Below are positions 9,253-17,554 of a DNA stretch of 64,000 bases, piece by piece; position 1 is the first letter of the stretch; the number at the start of each line of letters is the position of its first letter. Origin of the DNA: Silvibacterium acidisoli (GTDB lineage Bacteria > Acidobacteriota > Terriglobia > Terriglobales > Acidobacteriaceae); assembly GCA_022870745.1 (NCBI GenBank), contig CP085323.1:1736001-1800000 (forward strand), written 5' to 3'. The notes under the pieces are model-generated. The model searched no databases. It saw nothing but the letters and a program-made list of their open reading frames with translations, and was not told where the DNA came from. Both the position numbers and the translations under genes were made by a program.

Positions 9253-9843
9253 ATGAAGCGTCATCTCAAGTCACTTGTGAGCGGCCCGCTGACCATCGCC
9301 TTCCGGGCAACAGACGGGCTGCGCCGTAATCTCACGCGAGTCTCCGCGCACGCGCGCCTGGCTGCAGATCTTGCCTTTCCTCTTCCGGCCTCGACCGTGA
9401 TTGAAGGCCGGGCCTGGGTTTTCGGCACCAGGCGCATTCGCTTCGGAGAAAACGCCCTGCTATATCCTTCGCTTCATCTTGAAACCCAGGGAAACGCCAC
9501 CATCACGGTAGGCGAAAGCGTAGTCATCTCGCGTGGCGCACACCTGGTCGCCATGGCCGGCATCACGATAGGCGACGGCACCATGATCGGCGAATACACC
9601 AGCATCCGCGACGCCAATCATAGCCGGAACGAAGGACTGACCATCCGCGAATCCGGCCACGCTGCGAAGCCCATCAACATCGGCAAGGAAGTCTGGATTG
9701 GACGCGGCGTAACCGTGGTCGGCGGTGTCACCATCGGCGATCGCGCCACCATTGGAGCTAATGCCGTCGTCACGCGCGATGTGCCTGCAGGCACCGTCGT
9801 TGGAGGCGTGCCCGCCGTCCCCCTCCGCTCAAGACAAAATTAA
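9253..9843 (+). CDS. Hexapeptide-repeat O-acetyltransferase
   Basis: This 196-residue protein has a left-handed beta-helix built from hexapeptide repeats between about residues 60 and 190 (ITVGES, ITIGDG, INIGKE, VTIGDR, ATIGAN). It carries the typical catalytic histidine in DANHS and the closing block GGVPAVPLR. It resembles the WcaF/maltose-acetyltransferase branch, which moves an acetyl group from acetyl-CoA to a sugar hydroxyl, so it probably acetylates a repeat-unit sugar made by the two transferases upstream. An AGGA ribosome site overlapping the GT2 stop codon precedes the ATG by about 7 bases, supporting translational linkage. Confidence 0.85.
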   Translation: MKRHLKSLVSGPLTIAFRATDGLRRNLTRVSAHARLAADLAFPLPASTVIEGRAWVFGTRRIRFGENALLYPSLHLETQGNATITVGESVVISRGAHLVAMAGITIGDGTMIGEYTSIRDANHSRNEGLTIRESGHAAKPINIGKEVWIGRGVTVVGGVTIGDRATIGANAVVTRDVPAGTVVGGVPAVPLRSRQN

Positions 9844-9847
9844 GCCA

Positions 9848-9890
9848 CAAATGAAATGGCCGGGATCGATGATCCCGGCCATTTCATTTG
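9848..9890. terminator. Bidirectional terminator, perfect 20-bp stem
   Basis: Bases 9848-9867 pair perfectly with 9871-9890 around a GAT loop. The outer stem is A-rich on the left and T-rich on the right, so the hairpin has a U-rich 3' arm whichever strand is transcribed. It fills the 50-base gap between two convergent genes (ends at 9843 and 9894) and should stop both transcripts. Confidence 0.85.
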
Positions 9891-9893
9891 CGA

Positions 9894-11645
9894 TTACCTG
9901 CTCTGCTGGTCAGGGAACCTGCCGATCAGCAATTCCCGATCGAATGGCGGCAACCAGGTGCGATAGTGCGTTGCCGGGTAATCCGTTGGCTCCAGGCCGG
10001 GTACATTGCGCGAAATCACGAAATATTTCGGCTGTACGACCGGCAGCATGGACAGATACCAGTGCAGCTTCAGGATTGGGTCTTCGAGCGACGCGTGCTT
10101 CTCGGCATCTCGGTCCATGATGAACACCGCGTCTGACTGCGTTGTGGCGTCATACTCAAACCCCGCGCTGACATTCTTGCGCGGAATGCCTCGCTCGACG
10201 AGCGCATTTCCTGCTGCCATTTCCGCACGCTGCAAAGCAAAGAAGTCGTGGCTGATGGCAACGCCATACAACCCCAGAACTACCACCAGCGCCCACAGAA
10301 CAGCCGGTACTCGTCGCACGGGGTTCTTCTTCTGCAGTAGATAAAGAATGCCGATCATCGCGCCCGGCAATAGAGGGATCGGGTACCGGTCAAAGAAGAT
10401 GGTCCCGGCAACACGCGCCCAGATGACCCAGATATAGAGCGTGAAGAACGGTACGAAGATGATCGACCAGACCTCGCCTGCGGAAAGTGTACCGGCAGCA
10501 TCCCGCAGAATTTCGGCCCAGCGTTCGAACGTAAGCTTCCACCGCCGTGGCGCAGGAACGATCTCGTGCAGCACCAGCGCCCACGCCACATAGGTCGCAA
10601 GTGTAAAGGCAAAGAAAACGGCAAGCGGGGCAGCGTTGGGACGCCCCCCAATAAGAATGCTGTTTTCAAACAATCCCTGGTAGCTGAGCAGGTTGCCATA
10701 AGGAACGGTGTTCCAGCGGTGCTGCATGTGATGCAGGCTGACCAGTGAGGCCGCGATAAACACGGCCAGGCCGATCCAGAAAAGCGGCTTCACCCGGCGC
10801 GCACGCGGCAGAAAGAGCAGCGCCACCGGAAGCGCGAACTCAGCGCCGGTAAACAGGAAGATAAACAGCGAACAGATCGACCATGCCGGGAACCTTACCC
10901 AGTCGTGCGCCAGGGTCGACATGGGAGTGTTTTCCGTGTTCGGCTGCACCTTGAACCAGTGCAGGAAGTAGACCATCGAGGCACAGAGCGCCAGCCAGAG
11001 AACCAGAGCCGACACGCCCACAAGCCGCCGCCTGCGCCGCAGTATCGCAATCGTCGGAAGACCTGTGAATGCTCCGAAGTAAATCAATTGCCGGATAGTA
11101 CCGCCCAGGCCGCCTGCCAGCGCGGCCAGCACCAGCCATCCGGCGGCCTCGCTGTCCTTCTCTGCCTGAAGCGCCCGCGCCTCGGCATAAAACGTCAGCA
11201 GCAGGAAGAACATGCCCGGCATATCAGTCAGAAAGCAGGCACCCAGCGGAATCATCGCCGGGGTAAGCATCAGCGTCAGCGTGCAGAAGGCCGAGTAGAC
11301 GGTGGAAAGCCTGAGCCTGCGGCAGAGCGCGAACATCAGCAGCGTCGCGCCGAAGGCAAACGGAACGGCAGAGAGCCGGACGACCTGGTAGGAATACCCG
11401 AAGATGCGGATCAGCAGCGCCGCCCAATAGGCGTCCACGCCGACCGCGGGCGTGCTCCAGCCGGTGTAACGAAAATGCCCGGTCTGGGCGACCGCATTTG
11501 CCGTGACCGCATAAGACCAGTCGTCGCCGAATGCAACATTACCGAAGGGCTTCGCCGCCAGGACAGCAAATACTACGAGCAGAGCACAAAGCCAAGGTAG
11601 AAGCCGCGACGAAGAGTCGCGGGAAGCAGTACTTTCCATCGTCAT
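9894..11645 (-). CDS. GT39/ArnT-like polytopic glycosyltransferase
   Basis: This 583-residue membrane protein has about twelve hydrophobic helices. Its first periplasmic loop carries FGDDWSY, the acidic pair expected for the catalytic base and metal ligand in GT-C enzymes such as ArnT and protein mannosyltransferases. These enzymes use polyprenyl-phosphate sugars as donors on the outer face of the inner membrane. The neighbouring upstream gene (11700-12596) encodes a polyprenyl-phosphate glucosyltransferase-like enzyme that would make such a donor. The two are 54 bases apart on the same strand, which supports a donor-plus-transferase pair decorating the EPS or an envelope glycan. A GAGGAA ribosome site lies 6 bases before the ATG. 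Confidence 0.75.
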   Translation of the reverse strand: MTMESTASRDSSSRLLPWLCALLVVFAVLAAKPFGNVAFGDDWSYAVTANAVAQTGHFRYTGWSTPAVGVDAYWAALLIRIFGYSYQVVRLSAVPFAFGATLLMFALCRRLRLSTVYSAFCTLTLMLTPAMIPLGACFLTDMPGMFFLLLTFYAEARALQAEKDSEAAGWLVLAALAGGLGGTIRQLIYFGAFTGLPTIAILRRRRRLVGVSALVLWLALCASMVYFLHWFKVQPNTENTPMSTLAHDWVRFPAWSICSLFIFLFTGAEFALPVALLFLPRARRVKPLFWIGLAVFIAASLVSLHHMQHRWNTVPYGNLLSYQGLFENSILIGGRPNAAPLAVFFAFTLATYVAWALVLHEIVPAPRRWKLTFERWAEILRDAAGTLSAGEVWSIIFVPFFTLYIWVIWARVAGTIFFDRYPIPLLPGAMIGILYLLQKKNPVRRVPAVLWALVVVLGLYGVAISHDFFALQRAEMAAGNALVERGIPRKNVSAGFEYDATTQSDAVFIMDRDAEKHASLEDPILKLHWYLSMLPVVQPKYFVISRNVPGLEPTDYPATHYRTWLPPFDRELLIGRFPDQQSR

Positions 11646-11699
11646 TTCAGTTCCTCAAATAAGACTGCAGGCAAACGCCGGCGCAACCCGGGGGAAACT

Positions 11700-12596
11700 T
11701 CAGGCGAGATATTTTGCGTAGATTCTCACGGTGTCGCCAAACGCCAGGAGAAAGTCTCCCGGCTTCACCTTTGAGCCAGCTACATCTTCCCAGTGATCGA
11801 GAGGATACTCATATACCTCGTCGTGCAGGCGTTTTGACTGCTTATTTCGTACTGCCAGGAAACGCGCCAGAATCTCCACATCGAAGACCCATTTCGAGAG
11901 AAAGGGAGCCTTCAGAATCTCAGCCAGCTCGGGTGTCACTCTGAAAATCTTTGCGCCGCATTGCGTGTCGTATACAGGCAGATGCAGCATCAGGGATGCG
12001 AATGTCGCAAACACCCTGCCCAGGTAATGGCGGCTCGCTTTGCGATGAACATGCCGGCCCAGTAGCCGGATACGTGAACCGAAGACCATCAGCAGCTCCG
12101 GATTCACGACCAGTTCTTTCAGCAGCTTCGGAATTGAGTCGAGCGGCGTTGCCAGGTCCGCATCCCAGAAGCCTACATAGTGGCACCATCTGTCTTCGAT
12201 GGCGGCCAGCATACCGTCGCGCACGGCTTCAGCTTTGCCACCATTTACCTTCTTATCGAGAATCCGCACCTGATCGGGATACTCCTCCTGGAACGATGTG
12301 AGCACCGCGACCGTGTTATCGCGGCTGCCATCGTTCACAAACAGGAAGCGGATTTCCGGGAACAGGCTGTCGTCCTGCCGGGAAAGCGCGGCCATCTCCA
12401 GGAAATGTCCGAACGCCTGGGTGTTCAAGCGGCGCGCCTCGTTGTAACACGGCACCACGATCGTGCAGCGGGGGCGCTGTACTTCGCGGTTCGACTCTTG
12501 CTCGAAAGACAATCCAGGCCTCGCTTCGATAGATGGAGAACAGTTCCGGCGGACAGTTTCTCCACTCCATACTAGTGCAAAGGGCGCGACCGGCAA
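11700..12596 (-). CDS. Dolichyl/polyprenyl-phosphate glucosyltransferase-like GT2 (ALG5 type)
   Basis: This is a GT-A transferase of up to 298 residues. Recognisable blocks are TIVVPCYNE (about 46), FVNDGSRDNT (about 87), VNGGKAEAVRDGM (about 117), the DAD metal site in FWDADLATP (about 144) and QCGAKIFR (about 212). This order matches eukaryotic ALG5 and bacterial relatives that load glucose or a similar sugar from an NDP-sugar onto a polyprenyl phosphate. The product would feed the GT39-like enzyme encoded just downstream. The start is uncertain: the frame opens with TTG at 12596, and the first 40 residues have no family match, so an internal TTG near residue 29 is possible. No C-terminal membrane helices are present. 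Confidence 0.75.
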   Translation of the reverse strand: MPVAPFALVWSGETVRRNCSPSIEARPGLSFEQESNREVQRPRCTIVVPCYNEARRLNTQAFGHFLEMAALSRQDDSLFPEIRFLFVNDGSRDNTVAVLTSFQEEYPDQVRILDKKVNGGKAEAVRDGMLAAIEDRWCHYVGFWDADLATPLDSIPKLLKELVVNPELLMVFGSRIRLLGRHVHRKASRHYLGRVFATFASLMLHLPVYDTQCGAKIFRVTPELAEILKAPFLSKWVFDVEILARFLAVRNKQSKRLHDEVYEYPLDHWEDVAGSKVKPGDFLLAFGDTVRIYAKYLA

Positions 12597-12636
12597 CTAC
12601 AACGGAAGTCACATCGACAGAATGGGTTGCGAAGGC

Positions 12637-15600
12637 TCACCCGCGAAGCGTCTCGGCATAGAAGCAGACACTGTTGCCCTGTTGCTTGGCACGATAGAGC
12701 GCAATATCCGCCTGCTTGTAGAGATCGTCCGGTGTCCTGCCATCGTCGGGGAAGATGGCAACACCTACGCTGATCCGCACGTGAATGGCGTGATGTTTGA
12801 ACAACACGGGAGGACCGAACTCATCGAGGATGCGCCGGCAGGCGTGTTCCGGAGCCATGCCCTCGGGCGCCCCGGCCAGCAGAATGGCAAACTCATCCCC
12901 GCCCAGCCGCGCCACGGAGTCCGACTCACGCGTCGCATTCCGCAGCCGGCTGGCGACTTCGATGAGAATCGCATCGCCGGCATCGTGACCGAGTGTGTCG
13001 TTAACTTCCTTGAAATCGTCGAGATCCATCAATAGCAGCGAGAAACGTTCGTTCCGGCGCAGCTCGAGAGCCAGCAGCTTGCGGAAGTCATCGGCGAACA
13101 TGCGGCGATTCGGCAGGCCCGTAAGAAAGTCGAAGTACGCCATTCGCTCCAGCTGCCTGCGGCTTTCCTCGAGCTCCGCGGTACGCTCGGCCACGCAACG
13201 CTCGAGATCTCTCTGCCGGCTGCGCAGCCGGCGGGTAATTCCCTGGATCAGAATTGCCACCAGGAGAACTACGGCGACACACTCCGCAAGCCGAAACCAA
13301 AGCGCCTGGTACCACATAGGCAGCACGCGGATCGGCACAAGCAGTACACTGTCGCTCCAGACGCCATCGCGATTCGAACCGCGTATGCGCAGGGTATAGC
13401 TGCCCGGCAGAAGGTTCGTGTACGCCGCGACCCGGTGCGCAGCATCGGTCTCTATCCAGTCCCGGTCATAGCCGTCGAGCCGATACGAATAGCGCAGGCG
13501 GTAGGGATCCGAATAATCGAGGGCAGCAAATTCGACCGCGATGCTATCGGCGGATGAATGGATCTCAAGGACTTTTGCCGTCTCGGATGGAGCATTTCCC
13601 TTGCTCACCCAGCTTGCAAGAACGGGCTTGCCCCCGATCCTGACGCTGGTGACAACCACGGGCGGCAGGTAAGTCCACGAGTTCAGCCGGCCCGGACGGA
13701 TCACGGTGAGTCCGCCGATGCCGCCGAAAAGCACCTCGCCTGCCGTGGTCAGCGTGCCCGATGAGCTCCAATAATTCGACACCACCGCGCCGTCTGCCTG
13801 GCCCATTGTTTTTACCGCGAAGGTGTCAGGATCGATCACGGCCAGGCCGTTATCGGTGCTGATCCATATGCGTCCTGCCTTGTCTTCTATCAGCGTATCC
13901 ACCGCATTGTTGGGCAGACCGTCACTCAGATCGATGCGATGGAAGACCGGCGAATCGCTGTCCTGGCCGGAAACGACCACCTCCAGGCCGCCGCCCGCCG
14001 TTCCGACCCACAGGCGGCCGCGACGATCGAGCAGAAGAGCATTGATCATTCCGGAAGAGAGGCCGCCAGGTCTCCTCTTGTCCGGCAGGATGCCCAGCAC
14101 TTTATCGGTGACCGGGTCGTAGCGATCGATTCCGTTCTGGGTACCGATCCAGAGCACTCCATTGTTCTGGCGAACAATGGCAACCACCGAGCGGTCAGTG
14201 AAACGGCTCACGTCGACCGCAGCACTAAGCGAGCCGTCGCCCGGGCCATCATTCAGGGACCAGAGGCCATCGAGCGTGCCGACCCAGATACGATCTCCAT
14301 CGCGCAGAAGAGCCCAGACCTCCGGAAGGGCATCCGTATCGGCCAGGGAAAGATGCTTGACTGCGCGTGTCCGCGGATCGACCAGAAAGAGCCCGCGATG
14401 CGTTCCGACATACACTCTGCCATCGCGGCCCTGTTCGAACGCCGAGACTATCGATTGCGGCAGCGCCGTCTCCGGATGCGCCGGGTCCGGACGGAAGGAA
14501 TCGACATGTCCGGCTACAGGATCGACGATATCGATTCCATTGTTGCCGAGTCCCACCCAGACCCGCCCATCCGGCATAGTCAGAAGAGATTCGATGTCGG
14601 GATCGGTAAAGCCGTTTCTTCGGCTGGTGCCACCGAAGATGGTCAGCAAACCCGACTGTTGCGGATCGATACGGCTCAACGTTCTGCTGGTCGCCACCCA
14701 CAGCAGCCCCGAGCGATCGCGATAGAGCGACCAGACCATGTCGTAACCGAGACTCCTCGGCTGCGTTGGGTCATGACGGATGCGCCGCGTTTCCATCGTT
14801 GTGGTATCGACCTTCACAATTCCCTGGCCGAAGGTCGCCAGCCAGACTTCGCCCGGCCGGGCTTCTTCGATTGAAACGACCGTCTCTGTCGCGAGCTTTT
14901 CAGTGCGGCCTTTTTCTGTTTCCACGACCGGCTGCGAGGACCGCGCCTGCGCATCCACCACGTATGCACCCTGACGCGCAGTCCCGACCCAGATCCGTCC
15001 CGAACTATCGGCGCTCAACGACCGGATAAAGGCGCTCTGGTGGCCTGGCGTGGGCAGAGGGACAGGGATAAAGCTGCGCCCATCGTCAGTGCTGCGCTCA
15101 AGGCCGTTCGAGGTTCCGACCCAGAGAGTCCCCGCGCGATCCCGCAAAAGAGCCGTAATAAGATTGCTCATCAGGCTTGCCGGATCGCCTTCGCGATGGT
15201 GGATCTGTTCCACTACCTCAGTCGCCGTATTGAGCCGGTCCAGTCCGCCATCGGTCGCAACCCACAGGCCGCCGCTTCCGTCATCGGCCAAAGCCTCGAC
15301 GCGAACATGGCTGAGCCCATGCGGGCCGGCTGAATACGAAATGAAACGGTCGCGCGCTTTGTCGTAGAGCGCGAGCCCGCCGGCGTTCGTACCCGCCCAG
15401 AGCCTGCCTTCGTGATCGCAGAAAAGCGCCAGGATGTAATCGTCGGGCAGCGAACCGGGCAGACCGGCATCTGCCACGTAGCCGTGAAAGCTGTATCCAT
15501 CCCATCGAGTAAGTCCGTGCTGCGATCCGACCCAGAGGAAACCCGAGCCATCCTGAACAATGCTGGTTGGAATCGCTGCGTTCGGCAGACCGGCATCCTC

Positions 15601-15741
15601 GGCCACATGCTGAAAGGCCGTATCGGCGAAGCTCTCCCATCGACGAGGAGGAGCAGCCTGCCCGCCTGCAGAACCAATCACCGCCAGAAAAAGCAGAGCG
15701 GCGGCCGGTAAGAGGCGGGAAAGTAGATGTTGCCTGCGCAT
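12637..15741 (-). CDS. Beta-propeller sensor diguanylate cyclase
   Basis: This is a 1034-residue inner-membrane sensor. A signal peptide covers about residues 1-30. Residues 45-735 hold many propeller-type repeats (GLWVATDGGLDRL, RIWVGT and LWVGT blades), forming two seven-bladed propellers as in hybrid polysaccharide sensors. A Y_Y_Y domain follows (about 735-800), then one transmembrane helix (about 813-835) and a GGDEF domain (about 865-1030). The active-site signature is an intact GGDEF near residue 948. An RESD motif exactly five residues upstream is a canonical inhibitory c-di-GMP site, so active synthesis with product feedback is expected. The periplasmic sensor may read glycans, and c-di-GMP often controls EPS. 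ATG at 15741 is chosen over GTG at 15744 because GAAGG then lies at usable spacing. No EAL domain is fused. Confidence 0.85.
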   Translation of the reverse strand: MRRQHLLSRLLPAAALLFLAVIGSAGGQAAPPRRWESFADTAFQHVAEDAGLPNAAIPTSIVQDGSGFLWVGSQHGLTRWDGYSFHGYVADAGLPGSLPDDYILALFCDHEGRLWAGTNAGGLALYDKARDRFISYSAGPHGLSHVRVEALADDGSGGLWVATDGGLDRLNTATEVVEQIHHREGDPASLMSNLITALLRDRAGTLWVGTSNGLERSTDDGRSFIPVPLPTPGHQSAFIRSLSADSSGRIWVGTARQGAYVVDAQARSSQPVVETEKGRTEKLATETVVSIEEARPGEVWLATFGQGIVKVDTTTMETRRIRHDPTQPRSLGYDMVWSLYRDRSGLLWVATSRTLSRIDPQQSGLLTIFGGTSRRNGFTDPDIESLLTMPDGRVWVGLGNNGIDIVDPVAGHVDSFRPDPAHPETALPQSIVSAFEQGRDGRVYVGTHRGLFLVDPRTRAVKHLSLADTDALPEVWALLRDGDRIWVGTLDGLWSLNDGPGDGSLSAAVDVSRFTDRSVVAIVRQNNGVLWIGTQNGIDRYDPVTDKVLGILPDKRRPGGLSSGMINALLLDRRGRLWVGTAGGGLEVVVSGQDSDSPVFHRIDLSDGLPNNAVDTLIEDKAGRIWISTDNGLAVIDPDTFAVKTMGQADGAVVSNYWSSSGTLTTAGEVLFGGIGGLTVIRPGRLNSWTYLPPVVVTSVRIGGKPVLASWVSKGNAPSETAKVLEIHSSADSIAVEFAALDYSDPYRLRYSYRLDGYDRDWIETDAAHRVAAYTNLLPGSYTLRIRGSNRDGVWSDSVLLVPIRVLPMWYQALWFRLAECVAVVLLVAILIQGITRRLRSRQRDLERCVAERTAELEESRRQLERMAYFDFLTGLPNRRMFADDFRKLLALELRRNERFSLLLMDLDDFKEVNDTLGHDAGDAILIEVASRLRNATRESDSVARLGGDEFAILLAGAPEGMAPEHACRRILDEFGPPVLFKHHAIHVRISVGVAIFPDDGRTPDDLYKQADIALYRAKQQGNSVCFYAETLRG

Positions 15742-16026
15742 CACACCTTCATAAGAGTCCGTGGCATCTATCGGCCAGGCTCCCGTTCAAGTCAAACCAT
15801 AATGGTCGAATCTCCCACGGATCACCAGCGAAAAAACATTCCCAATCGTTTGGAGTCGAACCTCGTTCTTCAAATCCTGTCGTAAGAAGATCCGCGAAAC
15901 CATCGCAGCGTTTCGATTACGATAAGAAGAGACGTGAGCGGACCCGTATTCACGCCGGTAATATCTTTTGACGCGCTGCCCCCAAAGATCCACGCCAGTT
16001 TGCACACAGGATTTCTGTAGGACAGC
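15742..16026. promoter_or_regulatory. Divergent region between diguanylate cyclase and Wzy-like copy 2
   Basis: These 285 bases separate two diverging genes and must hold both promoters. I see no palindrome, no -24/-12 element and no convincing -35/-10 pair. The plus-strand gene has an AGGA ribosome site 5 bases before its ATG at 16027. Confidence 0.5.
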
Positions 16027-17412
16027 ATGCATCTATCTGCCGAAATTGTTCTCTCCGTCTGGCTGGTAATTGGCGTCGCCGCATTCTTTGTGTTCCCGGT
16101 GCGCCGAGCTCTCCTGTTCGATTTCCTCGGGGGATGGGCGCTCCTGCCGACATCGGCCTTCCACGTCGATCCATCACCATTTCCCTACTGGCTGCTGGGC
16201 TCGGCGCTCCCTTCGATTCACATGCTGACCAAGGCCACTGCGATCGGAGCGGCCGCCCTCGCGGGAATCCTTCTTCGTCAACCCTCTGCGTTGCGGAGTC
16301 TGCGCCCTTCCTGGCGCGATCTGCCCATGCTCGCCTGGTGCCTCGCCCCGCTGGTCACCGGCATTGCCCATCCGCAGATGCTCTCGACCGGCCTGCGCGG
16401 CGTTGCCTACCTGGGACTCGCATGGGGTATTCCGTACCTGGCAGGACGCATCGTCTTCGCTACATCCGGATCCCTGCTCGAACTCATCCGGGCCTTCGTC
16501 GTCGCAGGGCTGCTCTACGTTCCCGTCTGCCTCTTCGAGTTTGTCCGCGGACCGCAGCTCTACGCGTGGCTCTATGGCTTTGAACCTTACCGCTGGATCG
16601 GAGCCGATCGCTACATCGGTCACCGGCCTGTCGGCTTTCTTGAGGACGGCAACCAGCTTGGCATCTGGATGGCGACCGCCGCCCTTCTGGCCACCTGCCT
16701 GTGGCGGCGCACCGAGGTGCGACGGATACTGGGCCTGCCGATTCACCTGGCTGCGATCCTGCTGATCGCAATCACATTGCTCTGCCAGTCTGGCGGAAGC
16801 ATCTTGCTGCTCTTCTGCATCATGCCATTTGCCCTCATCCGGGGTGGGCAGTTTCAGAAAAGGTTCGTACTGGTGCTGGCCTGCCTGATGGTTTGCCTTG
16901 CGGGCCTTCGCCTCTCGAACGTGGTTTCACTGCGTGCTCTCGTCAACCACCATCGCGCGGCCCGTTCCGCCGAACACGCGATGGCCCATCTCGGCCGCGA
17001 GTCCTTTGGCTGGCGCCTGGAACAGGATGAGCGCCACGTAAAGACCGCGCTCGAACATCGATGGGTAGGTTCAGGCGAGTGGGACTGGTGGCGTGAAGGC
17101 CGAGACCGCCCCTGGAGCCTGTGGCTGCTCGCCTTCGGCATGTATGGCATCGTGGGTCTGGCCGCGCTCGAGGCGCTTCAGTTTCTTCCCGCCATTGAAT
17201 CGGGATGGAAGACCGGCCACCTGCGCCATGCAACGGCCGCAGCCATCCTCATCTCCGCTATCGACAACCTGCTCAACAGCTGCCCGATTCTGCCGGTCCT
17301 GCTGCTCCTCGGCGCGCTCAATGCGGCCGGAAGCGATCTCACGGAGGAATCTCCGCGAACCATTCATTATGACAAGCAGGAGGGAGCCCCCGCTGTCTAC
17401 GTCCATTCCTGA
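16027..17412 (+). CDS. Wzy/O-antigen-ligase-like polytopic membrane protein, copy 2
   Basis: This 461-residue protein has about ten membrane segments and is paralogous to the 535-residue protein at 504-2111. Shared blocks include FLGGWA, LTKAT, LPMLAWC, VAGLLYVP, GPQLYAWLYGFEPYRW, LGIWMATAALL and IDNLLNS. It lacks the long charged tail of the other copy. By topology and context it is a candidate EPS polymerase or ligase acting at the periplasmic face. The two copies lie in opposite orientation about 14 kb apart. The next gene (17555-18904) encodes a third, more distant ligase-like protein, so this locus carries three candidate polymerase/ligase enzymes. Confidence 0.7.
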   Translation: MHLSAEIVLSVWLVIGVAAFFVFPVRRALLFDFLGGWALLPTSAFHVDPSPFPYWLLGSALPSIHMLTKATAIGAAALAGILLRQPSALRSLRPSWRDLPMLAWCLAPLVTGIAHPQMLSTGLRGVAYLGLAWGIPYLAGRIVFATSGSLLELIRAFVVAGLLYVPVCLFEFVRGPQLYAWLYGFEPYRWIGADRYIGHRPVGFLEDGNQLGIWMATAALLATCLWRRTEVRRILGLPIHLAAILLIAITLLCQSGGSILLLFCIMPFALIRGGQFQKRFVLVLACLMVCLAGLRLSNVVSLRALVNHHRAARSAEHAMAHLGRESFGWRLEQDERHVKTALEHRWVGSGEWDWWREGRDRPWSLWLLAFGMYGIVGLAALEALQFLPAIESGWKTGHLRHATAAAILISAIDNLLNSCPILPVLLLLGALNAAGSDLTEESPRTIHYDKQEGAPAVYVHS

Positions 17413-17554
17413 ACGGAATCGGCGGTTTCGGCTCCCACATAAGGTGGATAAGAGCTCGAAACATGCTTCGCTATACTTACTGTTGTCATTATTCAGACAG
17501 CTGACCAGGTGGTGGTTCACTTCTTGTCAGCGCACACTGGTTACCTGATTCCCA

